A DNA stretch of 16,214 bases from the NCBI GenBank assembly GCA_903832475.1, contig CAILBQ010000602.1, positions 1 through 16,214 of the forward strand. The letters are read 5' to 3'. Shown piece by piece: positions 7,003 through 13,342 of the stretch. Position 1 is the stretch's first letter. Each line of letters opens with the position of its first letter. The notes beneath the pieces were generated by a model. It made no database searches, was not told the DNA's origin, and saw only the letters and a list, made by a program, of their open reading frames with translations. This stretch comes from an uncultured Acidobacteriota bacterium (lineage in GTDB: Bacteria; Acidobacteriota; Terriglobia; Terriglobales; Acidobacteriaceae). A program made the position numbers and the translations under genes.

Positions 7003-8010
7003 TTAGCCCTTTCCGCTGAGAATGTCCGCGAGCATTTCGGGAGCGACGTTGCCGCCGGAGACGATGGCGACTGCTTTGCGATATGCGGGCAATTCATGGC
7101 CGTGGAATAAAAGCGCAGCGGTGGTGACAGCGCCGCTCGGTTCGGGGACGAGTCGCGTGGTCGCGACGATAGCGCGCATGGCGGCGCGGATTTCGGCCTC
7201 GGTGACGGTGATGATGCGGTCGACGTAGGCCTGGATGTGGGCGAAGTTGCGCACGCCCACGCTCTGGGTGCGCAGGCCGTCGGCGATGGTTCGGCTGGTC
7301 AGTTCGGCGGGCCAGGTGACGATTTCGCCTTTGCGAAAGCTCTCGCTGGCGTCGCCTGCTAAGTCTGGCTCAACGCCCACGACGATGGCCTTTGGGCTCA
7401 GCAAGCGGACGGCGGTGGCGACGCCGCTGAGCAGTCCTCCTCCGCTGACCGGCGAGAGGACGAGTTCGACGTCAGGGATGGATTCGACGATTTCGAGGCC
7501 GCAGGTGGCTTGCCCCGCGATGATGGCTTCGTCGTCGTAGGGCGGGATGACGATGTAACCGAATTTCTCGACCAGTTCCTGGGACTTGGCCAGCCGTTCG
7601 CTCGAAGCAACGCCGACTTCGACGACTTCAGCGCCGAGGGCGATCGTCGCGGCCTTCTTGATGGCGGGAGCGTTCGATGGCATGACGATGACAGCTTTGG
7701 CTCCAACTTCGCGGGCCGCATACGCGACGCCCTGGGCGTGGTTGCCGCTGGAGAAGGTGATGACGCCGCGGCGGATTTCTTCAGGGGTGAGCTGGAGAAT
7801 CTTGTTGGCCGCTCCGCGCAGCTTGAAAGAGCCGATGGGCTGCAGGCTTTCCGCCTTCAGCCAGATCTGCTTATCTGAACCGCGATCGGCCAGACCAGGG
7901 TAAGGCGCCTGGACGAGCGCAGTTTTCACGGCGATGCCGGCGATGCGGGCAGCGGCCGCGCGGATGGTGTCGAGAGAGATCAGGGAGTATGCTTGTTCGG
8001 TCGAAGGCAT
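7003..8010 (-). CDS. Threonine ammonia-lyase (dehydratase)-like PLP enzyme
   Basis: This 335-residue fold-type II PLP enzyme most likely deaminates threonine (or serine) to 2-oxobutanoate (or pyruvate) and ammonia in the cytosol. The PLP lysine lies in SFKLRGA (Lys63). The phosphate/substrate loop SSGNHAQG is at 87-94, the glycine-rich PLP phosphate cup SGGGLLSG at 189-196, and the C-terminal SGGN at 318-321. The C-terminal ACT-like regulatory domain of biosynthetic IlvA is absent, and the length fits the short catabolic (TdcB-like) or serine racemase branch, which cannot be separated by eye. SSGNHAQGVAYAA is more typical of dehydratases than of eukaryotic-type racemases. No Shine-Dalgarno is visible before the ATG at 8010. 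The neighbours suggest no pathway, so it is probably expressed alone. Confidence 0.88.
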   Translation of the reverse strand: MPSTEQAYSLISLDTIRAAAARIAGIAVKTALVQAPYPGLADRGSDKQIWLKAESLQPIGSFKLRGAANKILQLTPEEIRRGVITFSSGNHAQGVAYAAREVGAKAVIVMPSNAPAIKKAATIALGAEVVEVGVASSERLAKSQELVEKFGYIVIPPYDDEAIIAGQATCGLEIVESIPDVELVLSPVSGGGLLSGVATAVRLLSPKAIVVGVEPDLAGDASESFRKGEIVTWPAELTSRTIADGLRTQSVGVRNFAHIQAYVDRIITVTEAEIRAAMRAIVATTRLVPEPSGAVTTAALLFHGHELPAYRKAVAIVSGGNVAPEMLADILSGKG

Positions 8011-8105
8011 GGTGAGAGCACCGTAAGAAAGGAGATTGCTGTGTTTCTAAGTATCGCTGACGGAGTTGGTGGCAGTCAGTCTAGGAGAGATTTGAGTCAT
8101 GGGGA

Positions 8106-9089
8106 TTATTTTGTGGAATCGCGTACACAGAGGGCGTGGTGACCGAACCAGGCCTCGTCACCGTTGAATTCACGGCCTTCGTTGAAGTCGTATCGCCATC
8201 CCCAGCCTGTATCCTTCCCGCGGTCGTCGTATATGAGGGTGCTGCTCCACATATCTCCTGCCAGAAACAGATTCCCTTTGACATGCCATGCCATAAACTC
8301 GGCACCGTGCCACTTGGACCGAGGGTTGACTCCGGGGGATTCTGCGCTTTTGTCATAGATCGCATCTAACTCGCCAATGTTGGCGAGCCTCCAGTCGGAG
8401 TATCCGCCGATGCGCAGGTCGGTGCAGTACTTCATCGCTTTTTTCCGGCTGACGTCTTTGAAGTTATCCTTTGCTGCCCACATGAGGTTTGTGGTGGGGT
8501 CGATCCAGTAGCCGCGTTTCAGCGTCTCCTCAGATGCCTCCTGAGCCGATGACGAGGGTGCAGCGTTGGTCGAGGTAGGAAGTGAAGTACTTGCGGGTCG
8601 CCGCACGCATAGCGCCCGGCGGGTGTAGGAAAAGCTGAGCTCGTCATAGAGGCGTCGACCCTCGTTGAAGCTGAGGAACCACGCAAATTCAGGGTGAAAA
8701 CCACGATCATCGTTGACGAGGCTGCTGCTCCATTGGTCGCCGGTGAGGTAGATGTTGCCTTTGATGTCCCAGGTGAAAGGCTCGATCAGGTGTTTCTTCG
8801 GTTGTTGATTTTCGCCGAGGGCCTTGGTGTTCTGTTTGTAAATTCCGAGTAACTCATCGTATGTCGCAAGCTCCCAATCGGAGTGCCCGTCGAGTCGCAG
8901 CTTACTGCAATACTCCATCGCCTGATGCCAGCTTACGTCTTTGCCGTTGTCTTTGGCGGCCCACATGAGGCCGGAGGAGGGATCGGTCCAAGTCTCAGAG
9001 ATTCGGGTGTTCCACGTCGAGGATTGAGCGCTGCCGACCGCGGCAGCAATCGAGAGAAGAACTAGTATGAATGTTGGTTTCTGCGTCAT
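8106..9089 (-). CDS. Secreted protein with two tandem DUF1566 (Lcl C-terminal-like) domains
   Basis: This is a 327-residue protein with a signal peptide (MTQKPTFILVLLSIAAAVGSAQS), so it is exported. It carries two homologous domains, about 34-163 and 196-323. WTDPSSGLMWAAKDNGKDVS in the first aligns with WIDPTTNLMWAAKDNFKDVS in the second. Each then has a 'AMxYCxxLRxxGxSDWxLA' segment, a 'GxxWSSxLxxDDRG' segment, a 'FNEGR' stretch and a closing 'ALCVR'. This is the pattern of DUF1566, a domain frequent in secreted proteins and related to Lcl/FimH-like C-terminal modules and the C-type lectin-like/FGE fold; its function is mostly unknown. A Ser/Thr/Ala-rich linker (about 165-190) joins the copies. 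It starts 21 bases after the NTF2-like gene ends and is probably in its transcript. Binding or adhesion is a guess. Confidence 0.82.
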   Translation of the reverse strand: MTQKPTFILVLLSIAAAVGSAQSSTWNTRISETWTDPSSGLMWAAKDNGKDVSWHQAMEYCSKLRLDGHSDWELATYDELLGIYKQNTKALGENQQPKKHLIEPFTWDIKGNIYLTGDQWSSSLVNDDRGFHPEFAWFLSFNEGRRLYDELSFSYTRRALCVRRPASTSLPTSTNAAPSSSAQEASEETLKRGYWIDPTTNLMWAAKDNFKDVSRKKAMKYCTDLRIGGYSDWRLANIGELDAIYDKSAESPGVNPRSKWHGAEFMAWHVKGNLFLAGDMWSSTLIYDDRGKDTGWGWRYDFNEGREFNGDEAWFGHHALCVRDSTK

Positions 9090-9110
9090 GGTGTATGCGC
9101 TTAGAAGAAG

Positions 9111-9650
9111 CTAGGGCAGATACTTGGCGGGCAGCGGCTGGTCGGGGGTTTCGGCTTGCCAGAGGATTTCGAAGACTTTCCAGGTTTTGCCATCCTGAAC
9201 GGCCTGGATGCTGTTGATGCCGCGGACGGTGGGCTGGCCGTCGGCGGTGAGGCGGAGTTCGTAGGTGCTCCACAGGTGGGCGATGTGGCCGTAGATTTGG
9301 GTCTCGATCTTGACCTGGTGCTCGTAGATTTCGCCCTGGCGCTTTTGCACGGCTTCGATCCAGGCGTCGACGGAGAGAACATGGGGAGCGAACGATCCGT
9401 CGGCGGCCTTGGCGATCGGGTTGAGCGTCGCGCCAGGCATCATGAGGGCGCGGAAGCAGGTGCGATCTTTGTTGACTGGTCCGCTGATGGCGGCGTCGAG
9501 GGCCTTGATCAGCTCTTCGGGAGTGGTCGAGGGCGGGCAGGCGGTCGCAGGCTGGCTGCTAGTGCTGGAGCCGGAGGCCTGGGCGTGCAGCGCAGGAACA
9601 TGGAAGACGAGAGCGGCGGCAAGCGTCGCGAAGACGAAAGCTTTTTTCAT
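9111..9650 (-). CDS. Secreted NTF2-like (SnoaL/DUF4440-type) protein
   Basis: This is a 179-residue protein. The start (MKKAFVFATLAAALVFHVPALHAQ) is a standard Sec signal peptide with cleavage after AHA-like residues near 23. After a short Ser/Thr-rich linker, residues about 42-167 show the NTF2-like cone pattern: an initial helix (PEELIKALDAAISGPVNKD), a strand (APHVLSVDAWIEAVQKR), then long amphipathic strands (IYEHQVKIETQIYGHIAHLWSTYELRL, GINSIQAVQDGKTWKVFEILWQ). This resembles the SnoaL/DUF4440 family. Members range from ketosteroid isomerase-like enzymes to non-enzymatic binding proteins, and no catalytic residue set can be assigned. It precedes the DUF1566 gene by 21 bases on the same strand. 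A possible -10 element lies immediately before its start codon. Confidence 0.72.
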   Translation of the reverse strand: MKKAFVFATLAAALVFHVPALHAQASGSSTSSQPATACPPSTTPEELIKALDAAISGPVNKDRTCFRALMMPGATLNPIAKAADGSFAPHVLSVDAWIEAVQKRQGEIYEHQVKIETQIYGHIAHLWSTYELRLTADGQPTVRGINSIQAVQDGKTWKVFEILWQAETPDQPLPAKYLP

Positions 9651-9656
9651 AGCGCG

Positions 9657-9662
9657 ATTCTA
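9657..9662 (-). promoter_or_regulatory. Possible -10 element giving a leaderless transcript
   Basis: The minus strand reads TAGAAT, ending seven bases before the ATG at 9650, where no Shine-Dalgarno is present. Transcription from it would start at or very near the A of the start codon. No good -35 is seen; candidate only. Confidence 0.25.
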
Positions 9663-9723
9663 CAGAACCTGTGCCGCTGCGGCGTTCTGCACACTACGCA
9701 ATTCTTGCCTGTACGGAACATGT

Positions 9724-10245
9724 TCAGGCGAAGTGCAGGGTTTCCAGGGAAATCTTGGCTACGCGCTCGGTCCAGCGGCGGATCGCGTCCCAATCGCGGG
9801 CGTCGCTGGCCGGCATCTTGCTGAGAATGGGAAGCAGGGTGAAGGGAAATCTGAGCTTTTCCGGATCGAACTTGCCGCCGAAGACTTCCACGTTGACGGG
9901 CGCGAACCAGGGAAACTTGGCGAGTTCGCGAGCCAGCTGGGCGCGGGCTGCGGGCCATTCGCTGGCGTCGTTGTGCACCGGGCCGAGGGCGAAGAGGGCG
10001 ACGGAAAGCTTCTGAAGCGCAGGCTGATGGGCGGCGAGGAAGCGCCGTGCATCGGCGTGGATATGACCCATGTAGATTGCGGTTCCCAGGAAGACGGCGC
10101 GATAGCCGGCGAGGCTGGTCACGTCTTTCATGAGTTTCAGGTCGACCACGTGACCGTCGCCGCCGAGAGTCGAGGCCACGGCCTCGGCGACCTCGGCGGT
10201 AGAACCGTACTTGGTGCTGTAGGCGACGAGGATGCGATCGGACAT
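9724..10245 (-). CDS. Flavodoxin-fold protein, HemG-like (menaquinone-dependent protoporphyrinogen oxidase-like)
   Basis: This is a 173-residue cytosolic or membrane-peripheral flavoprotein. The N terminus (RILVAYSTKYGSTAEVAEAVA, residues 4-24) has the short-chain flavodoxin FMN phosphate loop YSTKYGST. Further segments are YRAVFLGTAIYMGHI (48-62) and LSVALFALGPV (80-90), the 50s and 90s loop regions around the flavin. The overall pattern (GTAIYxGxxH, then C-terminal 'DWxAIRRW') resembles HemG and other flavodoxin-domain (PF12724-type) proteins. HemG oxidises protoporphyrinogen IX in haem synthesis, but many relatives are uncharacterised and no haem gene is nearby, so only the family is claimed. 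A long upstream extension of the frame exists; GGAGG at 10250-10254 selects the ATG at 10245. It precedes the NTF2-like gene by 73 bases. Confidence 0.8.
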   Translation of the reverse strand: MSDRILVAYSTKYGSTAEVAEAVASTLGGDGHVVDLKLMKDVTSLAGYRAVFLGTAIYMGHIHADARRFLAAHQPALQKLSVALFALGPVHNDASEWPAARAQLARELAKFPWFAPVNVEVFGGKFDPEKLRFPFTLLPILSKMPASDARDWDAIRRWTERVAKISLETLHFA

Positions 10246-10249
10246 GGTT

Positions 10250-10254
10250 CCTCC
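10250..10254 (-). promoter_or_regulatory. Ribosome binding site of the HemG-like gene
   Basis: The minus strand reads GGGAGG-AACC-ATG. This strong Shine-Dalgarno excludes the longer in-frame reading upstream, which would run through the intergenic region and the RNase J terminator. Confidence 0.75.
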
Positions 10255-10337
10255 CGGACCGAAGCGCAGTCTTGGCAATACTTGCCGGGGGAGGCTGCCG
10301 CAAGGGCGAGGGGGATTGTCGCTCTTCGGATAGAAGC

Positions 10338-10343
10338 AATATA
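10338..10343 (-). promoter_or_regulatory. Possible -10 element for the HemG-like gene
   Basis: The minus strand reads TATATT with a weak TTCGCG 16 bases upstream. It lies between the RNase J terminator and the HemG-like start and would give a leader of about 85 bases. Only the -10 is reasonable. Confidence 0.3.
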
Positions 10344-10384
10344 CGCTAGTTTTCGACGCCGCGAATGTGATGGCTGAACATGCG

Positions 10385-10418
10385 AAAGCCCGCCTCCGGA
10401 GAAATGGAAGCGGGCTTT
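10385..10418 (-). terminator. Hairpin terminator of the RNase J gene
   Basis: AAAGCCCGCCTCC (10385-10397) pairs with GGAAGCGGGCTTT (10406-10418): 12 of 13 positions pair, with one C-A mismatch and an eight-base loop. It begins 26 bases past the RNase J stop and ends in TTT on the minus strand. The near-symmetrical A/T ends would let it act from either side, but the only gene reading into it is RNase J. The short T-run makes it a moderate classical terminator. Confidence 0.8.
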
Positions 10419-10444
10419 GCGGTTGCGGTGGGTTGATGGAAGCG

Positions 10445-12100
10445 TTAGATTTCCATGACCACCGGCATGACCAGGGGACGTCGGCCGGTGACTTTCTGGA
10501 TGTAGCGTTTGAGTTCGACGCGGACTTTTTCTTTGACCATGCCGTAGTCGGCGCGCTCTTCCTGGCTGAGCCCGTCAAGGCTGCGGGTGACGACGTCGCG
10601 GGCGCCGTCGGTGATGTCGGCGCCGCCGAAGCCGCGCATGACGACCTCCGGAGCGCGTTCGACCTGGCCGGTGCGCTTGTTGAGGGCGAGCACGGCGAGG
10701 ACGATTCCGTCTTCTGACAGGGTTTTGCGATCGCGGATCACCAGGTCTTCGACGACATCGATCGAGGAGCCGGAATCGATGAGGACGCGGCCGGCGGTGA
10801 CTTTGCCGTTCTTCCGGGCCTGGGTCTTGTCCAGTTCGAGGACGTCGCCGTCTTCGATAACGATGGCCGTGCCGATCGCGCCGGTTTCGGTAGCCACCTG
10901 GGCGTGCTTGCGGAGATAGCGGTAGTCGCCGTGGACGGGAATGAAGTATTCCGGGCGGACTAGGTTGATGAGCAGGCGCATCTCTTCCTGGCTGCCGTGG
11001 CCGCTGACGTGGATTAGGCCCTGCGAGCCGTCGTCGTAAATGACGTTGGCGTCGCGGCGGTAGAGGTGGTCGATGACGCGGAAGATGCTCTTCTCGTTGC
11101 CGGGAATGACGCGCGAGCTGAGGATGACGGTGTCGCCTGGGTCGATTTTGGCCTGCTTATGGGTGTCGACGGCGGCGCGGCTCAAGGCGCTCATCGGCTC
11201 GCCCTGGGTGCCGCTGATCATGACCAGCAACTTTTCCGGGGCGAAATCTTTGATTTGGCCGGGATGAATCATGAGGCCCGGCGGAATGTCGAGGTAGCCG
11301 AGGTCCTGCGCGATTTCCGTGCTCTCGTTCATGGAACGGCCGATGACGGCGACCTTGCGGCCGTGGGCGCGGGCGAGTTCCATGGCGATGCGGATGCGGT
11401 AGATCGACGACGAGAAGCAGCTGAAGAACAGCTTCTTCTTGGTGCGGGAGAAGATTTCGTCGAGGCGGGGTTTGACGGCCCATTCGCTGGGTGTGTAGCC
11501 GGAGCGCTCGACGTTGGTTGAATCCTGCAGGAGGGCGAGGACGCCGCGCTTGCCATATTCGGCGAAGGTGTGCAGGTCGAAGGGCTTGCCGTCCGGCGGG
11601 GAGAGGTCGATCTTGAAGTCGCCAGTGTGGATGACGACGCCGACAGGGGTTTCAATGGCCAGGGCAACGCAGTCGACCAGCGAGTGGGTGACGCGGATCG
11701 GCTCGATGGTGAAGGGACCGATGGTGAACTTGACCTTGGGCTCGATCTCGATCAGTTCGATCAGGTCGGTGAGCTTGTGCTCTTCGAGCTTGCCGTCGAC
11801 GTAGGCCAGGGTGAACTCGGTGGCGTAGACGGGAACCTTGATTTCAGACAGGATCCAGGGCAGGCCGCCGATGTGGTCTTCGTGGCCGTGGGTAAGGATG
11901 ATGGCGCGAACGTGCGCTCGGTTTTCGATCAGGTAGGAAATATCGGGGACGACAATATCAACGCCAAGGAGTTCTGATTCCGGGAACATCAAACCAGCAT
12001 CGATGACGATAATATCGTCTTCCCAACGGAGCGCCAGGCAGTTCATACCGAACTCGCCTAATCCGCCCAAGGGGATTATTTTCAGTTTTTTTGTTTGCAT
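10445..12100 (-). CDS. rnj: Ribonuclease J
   Basis: This is a 551-residue metallo-beta-lactamase/beta-CASP ribonuclease with 5'-to-3' exonuclease and endonuclease activity, central to mRNA decay and rRNA maturation in bacteria that use it. The N-terminal core has PLGGLGEFGMN at 10-20, the zinc motif HGHEDH at 71-76, THS at 138-140 and HTGDFK at 158-163. The beta-CASP region carries SSIYRI (231-236), GTQGEP (297-302) and SGHGS (366-370). The second MBL part has PVHGDYR at 388-394. The C-terminal domain (about 450-551) is present and ends in the family-like 'KRYIQKVTGRRPLVMPVVMEI'. Length is typical. An ATG at 12124 would add eight residues without family similarity; 12100 is preferred. Divergent from the DUF4272-like gene and followed by a hairpin terminator. 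Confidence 0.96.
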   Translation of the reverse strand: MQTKKLKIIPLGGLGEFGMNCLALRWEDDIIVIDAGLMFPESELLGVDIVVPDISYLIENRAHVRAIILTHGHEDHIGGLPWILSEIKVPVYATEFTLAYVDGKLEEHKLTDLIELIEIEPKVKFTIGPFTIEPIRVTHSLVDCVALAIETPVGVVIHTGDFKIDLSPPDGKPFDLHTFAEYGKRGVLALLQDSTNVERSGYTPSEWAVKPRLDEIFSRTKKKLFFSCFSSSIYRIRIAMELARAHGRKVAVIGRSMNESTEIAQDLGYLDIPPGLMIHPGQIKDFAPEKLLVMISGTQGEPMSALSRAAVDTHKQAKIDPGDTVILSSRVIPGNEKSIFRVIDHLYRRDANVIYDDGSQGLIHVSGHGSQEEMRLLINLVRPEYFIPVHGDYRYLRKHAQVATETGAIGTAIVIEDGDVLELDKTQARKNGKVTAGRVLIDSGSSIDVVEDLVIRDRKTLSEDGIVLAVLALNKRTGQVERAPEVVMRGFGGADITDGARDVVTRSLDGLSQEERADYGMVKEKVRVELKRYIQKVTGRRPLVMPVVMEI

Positions 12101-12199
12101 CACTCGTCTCTTTGATGCTAACACCTGGGCAGAGATCGGGGATTTGGGGTGGCTCTGGGTTCCGGTTTGTCGTGATTGTCGGATATTATCGCTCGACCC
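12101..12199. promoter_or_regulatory. Divergent promoter region of RNase J and the DUF4272-like gene
   Basis: These 99 bases separate two genes that point away from each other, so promoters for both must lie here or just inside the coding ends. The single AT-rich block GATATTATC (12182-12190) offers a TATTAT -10 for the rightward gene (12184-12189) and a GATAAT -10 for the leftward gene (12185-12190). Recognisable -35 hexamers at standard spacing are lacking for both. The rightward -10 is only ten bases from the ATG at 12200, implying a leaderless or nearly leaderless mRNA. Confidence 0.35.
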
Positions 12200-13243
12200 A
12201 TGTATTCACTTTTTGCACTGCTGTTCAAGGCCTCGTACTGGCGGATGCTGCTGCGGCCAGACACGTGGCATGAGGCATGGCAGAGCCTGAAGCGCGTACA
12301 CAAGGATCGGCGTGCCCGGCGTCATCTTGGGCAGGTGGTGTGGCTGGCACTGGTGCCGCTTCTCTGCCTGGCGTATCTGGGTTGGATCATTCGGCTGAAC
12401 ATGTTGTTCATCGTGCCGGTGCTGATTCCGATTTTCTGGTGGCAGGCGCGGCGCGGCAGAGCACAAGAGACGGTTCTGAGCATTGTTCCGACGCGCAACC
12501 CGGTGTATCGCATGCTTTCCGATGAGGAGCAGCGGAAGTTTCGCGAATACTTTGTGGACGTGACGTTGTTGTATGCGGTGATGCTGGACCGGGCATCCAG
12601 CGAGACGTACCTGGCAGATAAAGTGTTGCCGCAGGGCTATGAAGTCACGACGCGGCGCACGCACCTGGAACTGCTCAAGGGCAATGGCCTGTGGGAGCGC
12701 ATGGACCAGGTGGATCGCGAGGCCTTGATGCTGCCAGATGGCCACTGGAATTCGCAGGCCATCAATCTCACTATCCTGGGGCTTGAGCCGTTGCGGCTGC
12801 TGCGCTGGATTCTGCGCGTTGACTTTTACTTGCCGGTGATCGGGCAGCAGCTGCAACTGGATTACAAGCTGGCGCACGACCTTGTGCGCGCGCCGCAGAA
12901 GCTGACAGAGGGCAAGGAACTGGTCACGCTGGCGATGATGGAGAACGGGAAGTTGGCGGCGGAGTATTTTTACAACCGTTGTGTGGCGGAGAGGATCGTG
13001 CGGGGGTACGTGGAGGCCTCGAACGAAGACTCGATGAAGACGGCGCAGGAGGTGGCGACGACGTTTGGGGGGAAGCAGCATGAGGATTTTGTGCTGGGGG
13101 ACAAGCTGGTGAGCGAAGCGACGCGCGAGCAGCTGGAGTGGGCGACGATGCTTTCGCGGCGTCGGGCGGGATTCTTTCACTGGACGTTGATTGCACTCGA
13201 GAAGGACGCGCCGCCGCAAGCTCCCTACAAGTTTCAACCGTGA
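12200..13243 (+). CDS. Membrane-anchored protein, probably DUF4272-like
   Basis: This is a 347-residue protein of unknown function. A basic amphipathic start is followed by two close hydrophobic segments (about 45-67 and 68-82), then a soluble part of about 260 residues. The stretch about 115-215 (YAVMLDRASSETY..., THLELLKGNGLWERMDQVDREALML, then INLTILGLEPLRLLRWILRVDFYLP) resembles DUF4272 proteins, where a helix with 'GLWexls..E' precedes a Trp/Leu-rich helix. I rate this as likely and not certain. No catalytic motif is evident. The start is unclear: TTG at 12176 would add eight residues, and neither site has a Shine-Dalgarno; ATG at 12200 is preferred. The permease gene follows after 99 bases on the same strand, so the two may work together. 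Confidence 0.65.
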   Translation: MYSLFALLFKASYWRMLLRPDTWHEAWQSLKRVHKDRRARRHLGQVVWLALVPLLCLAYLGWIIRLNMLFIVPVLIPIFWWQARRGRAQETVLSIVPTRNPVYRMLSDEEQRKFREYFVDVTLLYAVMLDRASSETYLADKVLPQGYEVTTRRTHLELLKGNGLWERMDQVDREALMLPDGHWNSQAINLTILGLEPLRLLRWILRVDFYLPVIGQQLQLDYKLAHDLVRAPQKLTEGKELVTLAMMENGKLAAEYFYNRCVAERIVRGYVEASNEDSMKTAQEVATTFGGKQHEDFVLGDKLVSEATREQLEWATMLSRRRAGFFHWTLIALEKDAPPQAPYKFQP

Positions 13244-13342
13244 GTGGGTCAACGGGCAGCATTTTTGGCGGCAGGACTTCTGCTTTTGAGAAAAGCCGGC
13301 ATCCAACTGGCTTGAACTCTGTTTTGGCGGGTATTCGACTTC

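Noticed and set aside
6795..7097. A 100-codon minus-strand frame at the end of the PLP enzyme gene
   Set aside because: Its first part is an out-of-frame shadow of the PLP enzyme gene, and the rest has no recognisable feature and no ribosome site.
10246..10578. N-terminal extension of the HemG-like frame through the RNase J 3' end
   Set aside because: It would be read through the terminator hairpin and the coding end of RNase J; the Shine-Dalgarno at 10250-10254 fixes the start at 10245.
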